A stretch of 64,000 nt of DNA from an uncultured Oscillospiraceae bacterium (GTDB lineage: Bacteria; Bacillota; Clostridia; Oscillospirales; Oscillospiraceae). The stretch spans positions 62,001-126,000 of the forward strand of contig CAKTKU010000002.1 of the NCBI GenBank assembly GCA_934572335.1, read 5' to 3'. A program made the position numbers and the translations under genes. The notes below the pieces were generated by a model, which did no database searches, was not told the origin of the DNA, and worked only from the letters and a program-made list of their open reading frames with translations. Positions 42,617 to 51,899 of the stretch are shown piece after piece; positions within the stretch are counted from its first letter, which is position 1, and the number at the start of each line of letters is the position of its first letter.

Positions 42617-42631
42617 CACCACAGCGGCGAT
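42598..42631 (-). terminator. Terminator of gph inside the rsmG 3' end
   Basis: ATCGCCGCTGTG (42604-42615) and CACAGCGGCGAT (42620-42631) form a 12-bp stem, followed on the minus strand by TTTTTTT. It ends gph transcription and contains the rsmG stop codon. Confidence 0.88.
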
Positions 42632-42648
42632 AGCTATATATACCTACT

Positions 42649-43296
42649 TTACTTGAGTGCTTCAAAAAGCTCCTCCGCGGAGCGGACGATGCACGACGCG
42701 CCCTCGGCGCGCAGCATGTCCTCGTCGCGAAAGCCCCACGCCACGGAGATGCAGTCCATCCCGGCGCGGCGCGCGGTCTCAATGTCGACCTCGGAGTCGC
42801 CGACGTAGACGCACTCGTCCTTTGAAACTCCCATGAGCTTTGCCGCGGCGAGCACCGCGTCCGGGCAGGGCTTGAGGCGCACGGTCTCGCTCTCGCCGAC
42901 GGCGGACTCGATAAGCCCGCCGAAGAAGAGCTCCGCCAGCTCCTTCACCGCGCCGTCGGGCTTGTTGGACACGACCGCCTGCTTCACGCCCGCGTCGCGC
43001 AGACGCTGCATCAGCTCCGTAATGCCGGGGTAGGGCGCGGTCTTCTCGCGGCAGTGCGCGTCATAATACGGCTTATAAAATTCAAGCACCGCGTCCGCCG
43101 TTTTCTCGTCGGTGTTCTCCGGCAGACAGCCCATTATCAGCCGCCTCGCCCCGTTGCCGAGCACGTCGCGCACGTGCATGGTAGGCTGCTCCGGCAAGCC
43201 GAAGTGCCGCAGGGAGACGTTCACCGCGTCCGTGAGGTCGGCGAGCGTGTCGAGCACCGTGCCGTCCATATCGTACAATACCGCTTTGTATTTCAT
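42649..43296 (-). CDS. gph: HAD-family hydrolase, phosphoglycolate phosphatase-like
   Basis: This is a 215-residue HAD phosphatase. The nucleophile motif is LYDMDGTVLDTLADL, motif II is VVSNKP, and motif IV is YVGDSEVDIETARRAGM. The cap domain fits the Gph/PGP group, which hydrolyses phosphoglycolate and other small phosphates. The gene symbol is by similarity only, since HAD substrates cannot be told from sequence. It stands alone and converges with rsmG. Confidence 0.85.
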   Translation of the reverse strand: MKYKAVLYDMDGTVLDTLADLTDAVNVSLRHFGLPEQPTMHVRDVLGNGARRLIMGCLPENTDEKTADAVLEFYKPYYDAHCREKTAPYPGITELMQRLRDAGVKQAVVSNKPDGAVKELAELFFGGLIESAVGESETVRLKPCPDAVLAAAKLMGVSKDECVYVGDSEVDIETARRAGMDCISVAWGFRDEDMLRAEGASCIVRSAEELFEALK

Positions 43297-43432
43297 GCCC
43301 TTCCCTCCGTGGAATATATTGCTTTTCTACTAATTCTTTATTACGACTGGATTATATCACAGCTGTCAAGCTTGCTATTGCCGCCGAATTATGGTTAAAT
43401 ATATAGTATAAACTCGGATTTTGGAGCAGACT

Positions 43433-44557
43433 ATGAAAATACGCAATCTGCTGGCCGTGCTCGCGGCGCTGGTGATAGTCGGCGGGATATACATCTTTGC
43501 CGTGTCGCGCCCGGACGACGCGCGCGGCGCGATAACGGTGTGGTACGTCGAGGGCGGCACAATGTCGGATGAGTTCGTGGCGCTCGCGGCTGGGTATAAT
43601 AAGAGCATATCCCGCGCGTCGCTGCCGGTGCAGTGCGTCCCCTTTGCCGATGAGGACGCGATGGCCGCCGCGTTCGACACGCAGGCGCCCGATCTCGTGC
43701 TGTGCTCGCACTACCGCGCGTTCGATATGCACGCGCGCGGAAAGCTCACGGACATATCCGCCGCGCTGGGCGACAACGCGCCGGACTATCCCCGCGCGCT
43801 CTCAAGCCGCAGTGCCTGCATCGGCGCGAGCTACTTCCCCGTCGGGGCGGAGGTTCAGGTGCTCTTTGTGAACACCACGCTCACCGCCGGGCGCGATCTC
43901 ACGACGCTTGAAGCGCTGAGCGCCGCGGCGGAGGAATACCGCAGTGAGACCGGCAAGCCATTCTACGCCGCGGCGGACTATGCCCCGCTATTTTTCACGG
44001 AATACCTGCGCGAGGGGGAGGAGTTCGACGCCGGCTCCGCCGCGCGCTCAAGCAAGGTGTATAAGCACATATATAATCTCCTCGCCGAGAATGCCTACAC
44101 CGGCGCGCTCTCGCTGACGAGCGGGGACGAGGTCTCCGCCGTCAGCGATGGGGAGCTGGGCTGCTCCGTGGTGGGGACGACCGCCCTGTCCAAAAAGCTA
44201 GGTCGCGGCGTCTCCGTCCTGCCTGTGCCGCCGCTGACGGCGGCGGGCGGCGAGGGCGCGCTGGGCGAGGCGTGGGGACTCGCCGTGGTGGCGCGCGGCA
44301 GCCGCAGCACGGGGGACATTTCCGCATTTCTCGCATGGCTCTTCTCCTCCAACCGCGACACGCGCCTCGCGCTGCAAACGCAGCTTATCCCCGCGCGGAC
44401 AAGCTCCCTCATCACGCGCGACGCGCTTTGGAGCGCGCTGATCACCCTCAACACGGGCGGGATCGTCGCCCTGCCGCCCGCCGACAGCGATTTTGCCGTG
44501 AACCGCGCGGATTTTGAGCGGGACATACGCGCAAAGCTCGCCTTTCTTGCACAGTAG
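43433..44557 (+). CDS. Membrane-anchored solute-binding-protein-like protein
   Basis: This is a 374-residue protein with an N-terminal hydrophobic helix (LLAVLAALVIVGGIYIFAV) and no lipobox, so it is probably anchored rather than lipidated. The rest resembles family-1 extracellular binding proteins (GAITVWYVEGGTMSDEFVALAAGYN, DAMAAAFDTQAPDLVLCSHYRAFD). The ATG at 43433 has GGAG 6 nt upstream. No permease or ATPase lies nearby, so it may serve a distant importer or have become a sensor. Assignment to the fold is reasonable; the ligand is unknown. Confidence 0.65.
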   Translation: MKIRNLLAVLAALVIVGGIYIFAVSRPDDARGAITVWYVEGGTMSDEFVALAAGYNKSISRASLPVQCVPFADEDAMAAAFDTQAPDLVLCSHYRAFDMHARGKLTDISAALGDNAPDYPRALSSRSACIGASYFPVGAEVQVLFVNTTLTAGRDLTTLEALSAAAEEYRSETGKPFYAAADYAPLFFTEYLREGEEFDAGSAARSSKVYKHIYNLLAENAYTGALSLTSGDEVSAVSDGELGCSVVGTTALSKKLGRGVSVLPVPPLTAAGGEGALGEAWGLAVVARGSRSTGDISAFLAWLFSSNRDTRLALQTQLIPARTSSLITRDALWSALITLNTGGIVALPPADSDFAVNRADFERDIRAKLAFLAQ

Positions 44558-44628
44558 TATAAAACATTGCAAAGCGCGGGAAACGGTGTTATAATACTGA
44601 CATTCTAAAATACTGAGAGGTATAATCC

Positions 44629-45300
44629 ATGGAAGGATTCAGAGTTCTTGAAATAAAAAAGAGCGTTTTTGAAAATAACGACCGCGAGGCGGAGCTTCTG
44701 CGCAAGGAGCTCAAGCGCGACAAGACGTTCCTGCTCAACCTCATGAGCTCCCCCGGCTCCGGCAAGACCACGACGCTCAAGGCCACCATCGCCGCGCTGA
44801 AGGATGAGTTTAAGATCGGCGTCATGGAGGCGGATATCGACAGCGACGTCGACGCCGCGACGATCGAGAAGACCGGCGCGAAGGTCATCCAGCTGCACAC
44901 GGGCGGCATGTGCCATCTCGACGCGGGCATGACCAAGCAGGGGCTTGAGGGTCTCGGCGTGGACGATGTGGACTTTGCAATACTTGAAAACGTCGGCAAC
45001 CTCGTCTGCCCGGCGGAGTTCGACACAGGCAGCTCCAAAAACGCGATGATACTCTCCGTCCCCGAGGGCGACGACAAGCCCCTCAAGTACCCGCTGATGT
45101 TCTCCATCTGCGACGTGCTGCTCATCAACAAGATCGACGTCATGCCGTACTTTGACTTTGACCTTGAGGCGTGCAAAAAGTACGTCCGCCGCCTCAACCC
45201 GAACATAAAGATCATCCCCATCTCCGCCCGCACCGGCGAGGGCATCGCCGAGTGGACAGACTGGCTGCGCACCGAGATACGCGCATGGAACGAGGGCTGA
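44629..45300 (+). CDS. hypB: Hydrogenase nickel incorporation GTPase HypB
   Basis: This is a 223-residue SIMIBI GTPase. Walker A is SSPGSGKTT (about 40-48), the switch region is EADIDSDVDAATIE, the metal site is LHTGGMCHLDAGM, and the NKID motif gives GTP specificity. HypB delivers nickel to [NiFe] hydrogenase (and in some organisms urease). The His-rich nickel-storage N-terminus of some members is absent. No hypA, hydrogenase or other hyp gene lies in the window, so it is isolated here. Confidence 0.94.
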   Translation: MEGFRVLEIKKSVFENNDREAELLRKELKRDKTFLLNLMSSPGSGKTTTLKATIAALKDEFKIGVMEADIDSDVDAATIEKTGAKVIQLHTGGMCHLDAGMTKQGLEGLGVDDVDFAILENVGNLVCPAEFDTGSSKNAMILSVPEGDDKPLKYPLMFSICDVLLINKIDVMPYFDFDLEACKKYVRRLNPNIKIIPISARTGEGIAEWTDWLRTEIRAWNEG

Positions 45301-45324
45301 TCCTCTATACAATTCAACAGCTTT

Positions 45325-45355
45325 ATCCCGTCCCGATAAGGGGCGGGATTTATTA
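45325..45355 (+). terminator. Terminator after hypB
   Basis: ATCCCGTCCC (45325-45334) and GGGGCGGGAT (45340-45349) pair with one wobble, followed by TTATTA. The U-run is weak, but its position directly after hypB fits. Confidence 0.6.
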
Positions 45356-45521
45356 TGTCAACAAAAATTGACGCGGATTTTTCGGACAAATCTGCCGATC
45401 TGTCCGCTTTGCGCGCTATTCTTTATAGACTTTTCTTAGATTTAGATATATAATTGATTGTATATTATCAGGCGAACTATGGCTGTATATCTGCGCATGG
45501 CGTACTGCTTACGGAGGAATT

Positions 45522-47564
45522 ATGCGGAACATACTGGCTGTCTTCAAATATGACATTAAAACGCTCAGCCAACACTTTTTTGCCATGGCTGTAGCGCTGG
45601 CGATATGCCTGCTGCCCAGCCTCTACGCATGGCTGAACATCTACTCCAACTGGGACCCTTACGGCAACACCGGCAACATCTCCATCGCCCTCGCCTCCAT
45701 GGACAAGGGCTATGTCGACGATGACGGCACGGTCACGAACAAGGGCGACGAGGTGCTCGACAACCTCCGCGAGGCGACGAGCATCAACTGGATCTTCCTC
45801 GACAACGAAGAGGAGGCAGTCAACGGCGTGTACTCCGGCGAATACTACGCCGCCGTCGTCATTGATGAGGACTTCTCCTACAACATGTTCAACATGCTCA
45901 CGGAGTGGACGGGCAAGCCCAGCATTACATACTATGAAAACGCGAAGAAAAACGCCGTCGCCACGAAGATAACCGACACCGCCGCCGAGAGCGTGAAGAC
46001 CTCGATAAACGAGGCGTATCTTGAGGTCGTCATCAACACTGTGATGGAGTCGGCCAACCGTATCGCCGAGGACATTGAGAGCGACGACCCCTCCGGCACG
46101 TTCCACGGCATTATAAAACAGGCGATAACCACGCTCAAGGCCGCCGACCAGACCATGGCGGCGTTCTCCGCCGCGACGTCCGGCATCCCGCAGAACTCGC
46201 TCGACACGCAGAGGCTCGACGAGATACTGATGCAGATGGAAGAGAACATGCCCACAGCGGCGGACATCAACGCGACTGTCGCCGAGATAAACATGAACAT
46301 CAACGAGATAAACGCGCGCCTTGAGGAAGCGCTGAGAATACTTCAGGACAGCAACAGCAGCGGCGGCGCGGTCGCTAACGCGCAGCAGGTCGTCACCGAC
46401 AGCGCGGACAGTCTCAAAGCCTTGTCGGAAACGCTCGGAGCCATGTCAAATCTGCCCGGGGATTACGGGAAGCTGATGACGGATATGTCAGACGCCGCGA
46501 ACGAGACGAGCAAGTGGCTCTATATGCTCGCCGAGCAGGAGATACTCGCCGGCACGGTGGAAAACGTCAGCTCCTCGCTTGAAACGCTCATCGCGCTCAA
46601 CTCATCGTTCATTCCCTGCGTGGAGGATATAGGGCGCGAGCTCTCGGCGACGTTCCTCAACGTGGCCGACCTGCTCGAAAGCTCAAAGATCATGCTCAGC
46701 GACGCGGCAGTGCTCAAGGAAGCCGCGGCGCAGACGAAGGCCGACGCGAACGAAGTTGTCAACATCCTCAAGCCCGCCGGAAAGCGCGTGACCAATTCGC
46801 TCAACGATGTGCTGCACCGGCTGGAAACGCTCGACGGCGAGGAATATATCCAGACGCTCATTGAAATTCTCGGCGGCAGCCCGGTGGTCTACGGCGAATA
46901 CTTTGCCCAGGTCGTGCAGACGACCGTCACCCCCGTGTACCCCATTGAAAACTACGGCTCCGCCATGGCGCCGTTCTACACGATACTTTCAATATGGGTC
47001 GGCGGCGTTATGCTCGGCGCGATATTCAAGCCGCACGCGCGGCGCGACGGGCTCATCGACCCGAAGCCGCACGAGCTGTACTTCGGGCGCTACCTGCTGT
47101 TCTTCGTGCTCAGCCAGATACAGACCGTCGTCATTCTGCTGGGCGACCTGTTCATACTCAAGATACAGTGTCTGCACCCCGGGCTGCTGTTCGTGTGCGG
47201 CGCAGTGACGAGCTTCACATTCAGCCTGCTGATCTACTCGCTCGCCGTATCGTTCGGCGACGTGGGCAAGGCGATCGTCGTTGTCGTGATGGTTTTGCAG
47301 ATTGCGGGGTCGAGCGGCACCTTCCCGATAGAGCTTCTGCCGGAAATTTTCCGGAAGATATACCGCTTCTTCCCGTTCCCCTACGCCATCGACGCAATGC
47401 GCGAGTGCATATGCGGCGTATACGGCAGCACGTTCATCGTAAAGCTGGGGCAGCTGCTGATCTTCGCTGTGGTGGCGCTGCTGATAGGACTGTTCGCGCG
47501 CAAGCCATTCATCGGCGTGAACGACTTCATGGAAGAGCAGCTTGAAGAGACCGGGATGTTTTAA
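45522..47564 (+). CDS. YhgE/Pip-family membrane protein (first)
   Basis: This is a 680-residue protein with one N-terminal membrane helix (FFAMAVALAICLLPSLYAWLNI, about 17-38), a long extracellular, mostly helical region and a C-terminal ABC-2-like bundle of about five or six helices (from about 485). NWDPYGNTGNISIALASMDKG and the ATKITDTAAESVK region are typical of YhgE/Pip. The family is named for Lactococcus phage infection protein and is related to the EsaA component of Firmicute type VII secretion. The true cellular role is poorly known. It is the first of three genes in an operon (15 nt gap to the next). Confidence 0.9.
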   Translation: MRNILAVFKYDIKTLSQHFFAMAVALAICLLPSLYAWLNIYSNWDPYGNTGNISIALASMDKGYVDDDGTVTNKGDEVLDNLREATSINWIFLDNEEEAVNGVYSGEYYAAVVIDEDFSYNMFNMLTEWTGKPSITYYENAKKNAVATKITDTAAESVKTSINEAYLEVVINTVMESANRIAEDIESDDPSGTFHGIIKQAITTLKAADQTMAAFSAATSGIPQNSLDTQRLDEILMQMEENMPTAADINATVAEINMNINEINARLEEALRILQDSNSSGGAVANAQQVVTDSADSLKALSETLGAMSNLPGDYGKLMTDMSDAANETSKWLYMLAEQEILAGTVENVSSSLETLIALNSSFIPCVEDIGRELSATFLNVADLLESSKIMLSDAAVLKEAAAQTKADANEVVNILKPAGKRVTNSLNDVLHRLETLDGEEYIQTLIEILGGSPVVYGEYFAQVVQTTVTPVYPIENYGSAMAPFYTILSIWVGGVMLGAIFKPHARRDGLIDPKPHELYFGRYLLFFVLSQIQTVVILLGDLFILKIQCLHPGLLFVCGAVTSFTFSLLIYSLAVSFGDVGKAIVVVVMVLQIAGSSGTFPIELLPEIFRKIYRFFPFPYAIDAMRECICGVYGSTFIVKLGQLLIFAVVALLIGLFARKPFIGVNDFMEEQLEETGMF

Positions 47565-47579
47565 AGGAGGTGCAGTGCA

Positions 47580-48233
47580 ATGCCTGACAGCAGATATCAT
47601 CAAATGTTTGACCGCCTCGTCAGCGAGGTCACTGCCATTCATCAGGCGAACCAGCAGCGCATACATAAGGGGCTTTGGGGCATGGTCATCGTGCTCGTGC
47701 TGTACCTGACGCTGCTGTTCGTGACGCAGGGGTCTAAGGTCATTATACTGCTGCTGTGGATAATGACCATGTTCGCGCTCGCGGCGTACCTCATCGCGGT
47801 CGAATACCTCAACCACGAGCTGAAAAAGAAGCTGGAGCACATCACGCAGATGGAGCTTGACCTCGGTCCCACGGCGGCTGACCCCGTCGCGGAGGCGAAC
47901 CTTGCGAAGCTGCGCGGGATGATCGCGGCGACACCGTCGCTCGTGGACGTTATTCTCCGCCGCCTTGAAAACGACGCGCAGAGCGCCCCCGCCGCGGAAG
48001 AGAGCACGCCCGAGGGCGAAAAAGCCGTGGCGGAAGCGGTGGCGATAGTTGAAAACACGATAGAGGCCGAGGCAGAAGAGGTCACTGAGGAGGCGGAAGC
48101 CCCCGCCGGTGAGACCAGCAACGCCGATAACGCCGCGAGCGCAGACGGCGAGACTGACAGTGCCGCGAGCGCCGAGGTCAAAGCCGCCAGTACAGATAAA
48201 GAGAGCAGCGAGTCGCCGGAGGTGCGCGTATGA
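47580..48233 (+). CDS. Small membrane protein with an Ala/Glu-rich tail, between two YhgE genes
   Basis: This is a 217-residue protein I do not recognise. Two hydrophobic helices at about residues 35-55 and 58-78 form a hairpin. A charged helix follows (YLNHELKKKLEHITQMELDLG), then from about 140 a low-complexity tail rich in Ala, Glu, Thr and Ser. GGAGGTGCAGTGC precedes the ATG at 47580. Its end overlaps the next YhgE gene by 4 nt, so it is translationally coupled and probably part of the same membrane complex. Confidence 0.8.
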   Translation: MPDSRYHQMFDRLVSEVTAIHQANQQRIHKGLWGMVIVLVLYLTLLFVTQGSKVIILLLWIMTMFALAAYLIAVEYLNHELKKKLEHITQMELDLGPTAADPVAEANLAKLRGMIAATPSLVDVILRRLENDAQSAPAAEESTPEGEKAVAEAVAIVENTIEAEAEEVTEEAEAPAGETSNADNAASADGETDSAASAEVKAASTDKESSESPEVRV

Positions 48234-50881
48234 AAAACATATGGGGCATATTCTGCCGCGACATCGAAAAGTTGACAGAGAGCGTTGTGCCGGTCATCGT
48301 CATTATCGGTCTCTGCCTTGTGCCGTGCCTCTATGCATGGTTCAACATCATGTCCAACGCCGACCCCTACGGTCCGGCGTCAACGTCGAACATCAAGGTC
48401 GTCGTCGCAACGGAGGACAAGGGCAGCGATCTTCTGGGGCTTGAGCTGAACATCGGCGACATGGTCATTGACGGCATAAAGGGCAACGACCAGATGGGCT
48501 GGTGCTTTGTGGACACGCGCGAGGAGGCCATGGACGGGCTCTACGCGGGCGACTATTACGCCGCGCTCATCGTGCCCAAGGACTTTACGAAGAACTTTCT
48601 CAGCATTCTTGACGGCGACCTTGTCCACCCGGAGGTCGAGTATTACGAGAACGAGAAGAAAAACGCCATCGCGCCGAAGATAACGAACAAGGCGAAGACC
48701 GCCGTGCAGGAGCAGATAAACAGCACCATCGTCAGCAAGGTCGCGGATTCGCTGAAAACGATAAGCTCCATCTTCAACGCGCTCGGTCTTGATTCGGACG
48801 ATATTGCCGACGGGCTGACAGAAAAGATGGACAGCGCGTGCGAAAAGCTGGACACGATGCGAAAGCTCATGCGCTCGGTCAAGGTGCTCGCCGCCGACAC
48901 GCAGAATCTGCTTGAGGTCGGCGCGATAACGCTGGACGATGCGGGGCAGGTCATGATCGACGGGGGCGCGGTGTCCCATCAGGCGGGCATCACCGCCGGC
49001 ACGATATATGATTCCTCCGTCACATCGGAGCAGAACATTCTCAACGCCCTCAACGACATTGATCAGAACCTTGCCGACACGATAAACCTTTTCGGCGCGT
49101 GGGCGGGCGATCCTCAGTTTGCCGACAATGTTGCCGGGTATCTCGACAGCGCGAGCGACGCGCTTTACTACGCCGAGTCGCTGGGTGCTGACTTGTCCAG
49201 CGTCGATTTCGGCACCGTGCAGGACAATATCAGCAGCATGCGCAGTCTGCTGAACAACACGACCGACGATGCTTTCTCGCAGGAGTATCTGAATTACTCT
49301 GGACTCACGGTCACGGAGCTGAACACTTACAGCGCGGACGCGAATATTGCCGCGAACGCCATCGCCAATGCGCTCAACTACGCAAACGCCGTCTATAACG
49401 ACCTCGCCTCCGGCATCGACCCGTCTGCTGACTTCAACGCGCTGGGCAATGAACTCAGCACGGCAAACACGTACACGGATATGAGCTATGAGCTTTCCCT
49501 GTACAACGCCGCGGTCGACGCAAACAACTTCGGCGATTTCGGCTCCGCCATGAGCTATATCAACGACCTCAGCCTCATGCTCGACAGCAAATACAGCCTC
49601 ATCAGCGAGGCAGCGGGCTATATCGACAGCGCGTATAGCGATGTCGCCGCCGCGCAGCAGCTCGTATACGATTATCAGGATAAGCGCGCGTTCTACGACC
49701 AGACGTTGGTGATGATACAAGCAAATATTGACGCGCTGGTATCGCTCAAAGCTGTCGCGCCCGCGACATCGCAGGCGCAGATACAGGCTATCATAGATAG
49801 GCTTTCGGCTCTGTACGACACCGTGAAGACGTCCGGCGATCCCGCAAACGCGGAGAGCTTCATCGCACAGGCAAACGAGATACGCCAGCAGCTGCGCGAG
49901 GCGGCGCTGTCGCTCAACTCCAACGTGAACGGCATGATACAGGATGCCGCACAGCAGACGCAGGAGACCATGGCGAGCATGGAGGAGCTGATGATAGCGG
50001 GCGCAGACGGCGCTGTGAGCCTTGCCGACACGATGCAGCGCTTTGCCGGCGCCATGGCCAGCTCGCAGCTCACCATTGACGAGGCGATAGAGCTCTCCGA
50101 TCAGGTGTATGACTACGTCAAGAGCGTGGCGGACGACGTGCGCCGCATGGTCAACAGCGAGGCGTTCCACCAGATAATGGACGTGCTGGAGAACAACCCG
50201 GACGGACTGGCGGATTACCTTGTCTCACCTGTGGATATGCGCACGGTCATTGTGTACGAGATCGCGGACTACGGCTCCGCCATGTCGCCGTACTACATCA
50301 TGCTGGCGCTGTTCGTCGGGTCGCTGCTGTCGGTGGCGATGATAAAGCCGCTCGTCCCCTATCCGGAGTTTGCGAATGTCCCGCAGATACAAAAGTACTT
50401 CGGGCGGCTGCTGCTCTTCCTGTTCATCGGGATGTTCCAGGCGCTCGTCACGTCGCTGGGCTGCCTATTCTACGTGAAGATACAGTGCTTGAGCCCGCTC
50501 CTCTTCGTGCTGGGGTGCATGATCATCTCGCTCAACTTCATGATGATGAACTACTCCTTCTCCTACGCGCTGGACAATGTCGGTCTCGCCGCGTCGGTCA
50601 TCATCATGGTCATTCAGGTGGCGGGCTCCGGCGGCTCGTACCCCATCCATGTCCTGCCGCAGATATTCCAGGATCTCTACGCTTTCATGCCGTTCCACTA
50701 CGGCATGGATCTCGTGCGCGAGTGCGTGGGCGGGTTCTATCAGGGCACATATCTCAAGTGTGTGCTGATACTGCTGCTGATGTGCGTGATATTCTTCGTC
50801 ATCGGCATCACGCTCTACTACCCGGCGAAGAAGCTCAACGAGATAATCGCCAAGAGTAAGGAAGCCTCCGGCGTCATGTAA
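48230..50881 (+). CDS. YhgE/Pip-family membrane protein (second, larger)
   Basis: This is an 883-residue paralogue of the protein at 45522-47564. It has the same opening (VVPVIVIIGLCLVPCLYAWFNIMSNADPYGPAS), an expanded extracellular helical region (about residues 100-690, predicted coiled coil with many Ala/Asn/Asp repeats) and a C-terminal membrane bundle with AGSGGSYPIHVLPQIFQ. The first paralogue has the equivalent AGSSGTFPIELLPEIF. Two different YhgE proteins in one operon suggest a heteromeric complex. It may be a surface structure or exporter; no WXG100 or EssC gene is present in the window. Confidence 0.9.
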   Translation: MKNIWGIFCRDIEKLTESVVPVIVIIGLCLVPCLYAWFNIMSNADPYGPASTSNIKVVVATEDKGSDLLGLELNIGDMVIDGIKGNDQMGWCFVDTREEAMDGLYAGDYYAALIVPKDFTKNFLSILDGDLVHPEVEYYENEKKNAIAPKITNKAKTAVQEQINSTIVSKVADSLKTISSIFNALGLDSDDIADGLTEKMDSACEKLDTMRKLMRSVKVLAADTQNLLEVGAITLDDAGQVMIDGGAVSHQAGITAGTIYDSSVTSEQNILNALNDIDQNLADTINLFGAWAGDPQFADNVAGYLDSASDALYYAESLGADLSSVDFGTVQDNISSMRSLLNNTTDDAFSQEYLNYSGLTVTELNTYSADANIAANAIANALNYANAVYNDLASGIDPSADFNALGNELSTANTYTDMSYELSLYNAAVDANNFGDFGSAMSYINDLSLMLDSKYSLISEAAGYIDSAYSDVAAAQQLVYDYQDKRAFYDQTLVMIQANIDALVSLKAVAPATSQAQIQAIIDRLSALYDTVKTSGDPANAESFIAQANEIRQQLREAALSLNSNVNGMIQDAAQQTQETMASMEELMIAGADGAVSLADTMQRFAGAMASSQLTIDEAIELSDQVYDYVKSVADDVRRMVNSEAFHQIMDVLENNPDGLADYLVSPVDMRTVIVYEIADYGSAMSPYYIMLALFVGSLLSVAMIKPLVPYPEFANVPQIQKYFGRLLLFLFIGMFQALVTSLGCLFYVKIQCLSPLLFVLGCMIISLNFMMMNYSFSYALDNVGLAASVIIMVIQVAGSGGSYPIHVLPQIFQDLYAFMPFHYGMDLVRECVGGFYQGTYLKCVLILLLMCVIFFVIGITLYYPAKKLNEIIAKSKEASGVM

Positions 50882-50888
50882 AAAAATA

Positions 50889-50923
50889 TACTGGCTGTCC
50901 AACCGGGCAGCCAGTAATTTTTT
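50889..50923 (+). terminator. Terminator after the YhgE operon
   Basis: TACTGGCTG (50889-50897) and CAGCCAGTA (50908-50916) form a 9-bp stem followed by ATTTTTTAT. The A-run on the other side may also serve the convergent RNA methyltransferase gene. Confidence 0.88.
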
Positions 50924-50932
50924 ATGTATTCT

Positions 50933-51751
50933 TCACTTTTCGCATTTACCAAGCTGATAGAACGCCACGGCGCTCGCCGCCGCGACGTTGAGGGAATCCA
51001 CCCCGTGGGACATCGGGATGCGCACGGTATAGTCGCAGCCAGCAATGGTCGCGGAGGCAAGTCCGTCCCCCTCCGTGCCGAGCACCACGGCAAGGCACTC
51101 CTCCGCCGCGAGGCGCGGGTCGGCAATGCTGAGCGAATCATCCCGCAGCGCCATCGCCGCCGTCTTGAACCCCAAGCCGCGCAGAAGCTCCGTCCACGGT
51201 CTGTCCTCCGGCAGGTATGTCCACGGCACCTGGAACACCGTCCCCATGCTCACGCGCACGGCGCGGCGGTACAGCGGGTCGCTCCCCGCGCTCGTGAGCA
51301 GCACGGCGTCCATGCCAAGCGCCGCCGCCGAGCGGAAGATCGCGCCGATGTTCGTCGGGTTCATCACGTTTTCCAGCACCGCCACGCGCGTCATGCCGCG
51401 CAGCAGCTCCTCCGCCGGGAGAAGGCGCGGGCGGCGCATCGCGCAGAGCATGCCGCGCGTGAGATGAAACCCCGTCAGCGCGGTCAGCACCTCCAGCGGC
51501 GCGGCGTACACGGGTATATCCCCGCAGCGGGCGATGAGCGCGCGCCCCTTGCCCTCCACGTGCTTCGTCTCCATCAGAAACGACACCGGCACGCACCCCG
51601 CGTCCAGCGCCCGCCCAATCACGACGGGGCTCTCGGCGATGAAAAGCGCGTCCTCCGGGTGCGCGCGGTTGACGAGCTGGTTTTCCGTCAGGCGGGCATA
51701 TATGTCCAGCTCCGGCGCGGAGAAATCGGCGATTTCTATCACATTCGGCAT
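50933..51751 (-). CDS. TrmH/SpoU-family RNA methyltransferase
   Basis: This is a 272-residue SPOUT methyltransferase. An N-terminal substrate-binding domain (about 1-105) is followed by the knotted catalytic domain: VLENVMNPTNIGAIFRSAAALG, VVLGTEGDGLA and IPMSHGVDSLNVAAASAVAFYQ, the three SpoU motifs. It probably 2'-O-methylates ribose in rRNA or tRNA; the exact nucleotide is unknown. The ATG at 51751 has AAAGAGGA upstream; a longer frame lacks a ribosome site. It is monocistronic. Confidence 0.9.
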   Translation of the reverse strand: MPNVIEIADFSAPELDIYARLTENQLVNRAHPEDALFIAESPVVIGRALDAGCVPVSFLMETKHVEGKGRALIARCGDIPVYAAPLEVLTALTGFHLTRGMLCAMRRPRLLPAEELLRGMTRVAVLENVMNPTNIGAIFRSAAALGMDAVLLTSAGSDPLYRRAVRVSMGTVFQVPWTYLPEDRPWTELLRGLGFKTAAMALRDDSLSIADPRLAAEECLAVVLGTEGDGLASATIAGCDYTVRIPMSHGVDSLNVAAASAVAFYQLGKCEK

Positions 51752-51868
51752 GGTGTTTTCCTCTTTCGGGTGTTGTTTTCTTTCATTATACCTCACAGCG
51801 CCCGCCGGTTCAACAGCGATCGCCGCGCAGTGTTCACCAAAAGTTTATCTTTTCGTCCCGCCGTACTC

Positions 51869-51899
51869 TTGACCTCGACCTGACTTTAGGTTATATAAT
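51869..51899 (+). promoter_or_regulatory. MerR-type promoter with 19-bp spacer
   Basis: TTGACC (51869-51874) and TATAAT (51894-51899) are 19 bp apart, too long for ordinary use but characteristic of promoters untwisted by MerR-family activators. ACCT and AGGT lie as inverted halves within the spacer. It drives the carboxymuconolactone-decarboxylase-like gene through a leader of about 125 nt. Confidence 0.5.

Noticed and set aside
48380..50170. A 596-codon minus-strand frame inside the second YhgE gene
   Set aside because: Shadow of the YhgE coding strand; composition is arginine/histidine/valine noise and no domain is visible.
45522..50881. Prophage because of the name phage infection protein (Pip)
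   Set aside because: No integrase, terminase, capsid or att-like repeats are present; YhgE/Pip proteins are chromosomal membrane proteins.
48230..50881. Type VII secretion locus
   Set aside because: Only YhgE-like proteins are present; no EssC ATPase, WXG100 or LXG substrate is found in the window.
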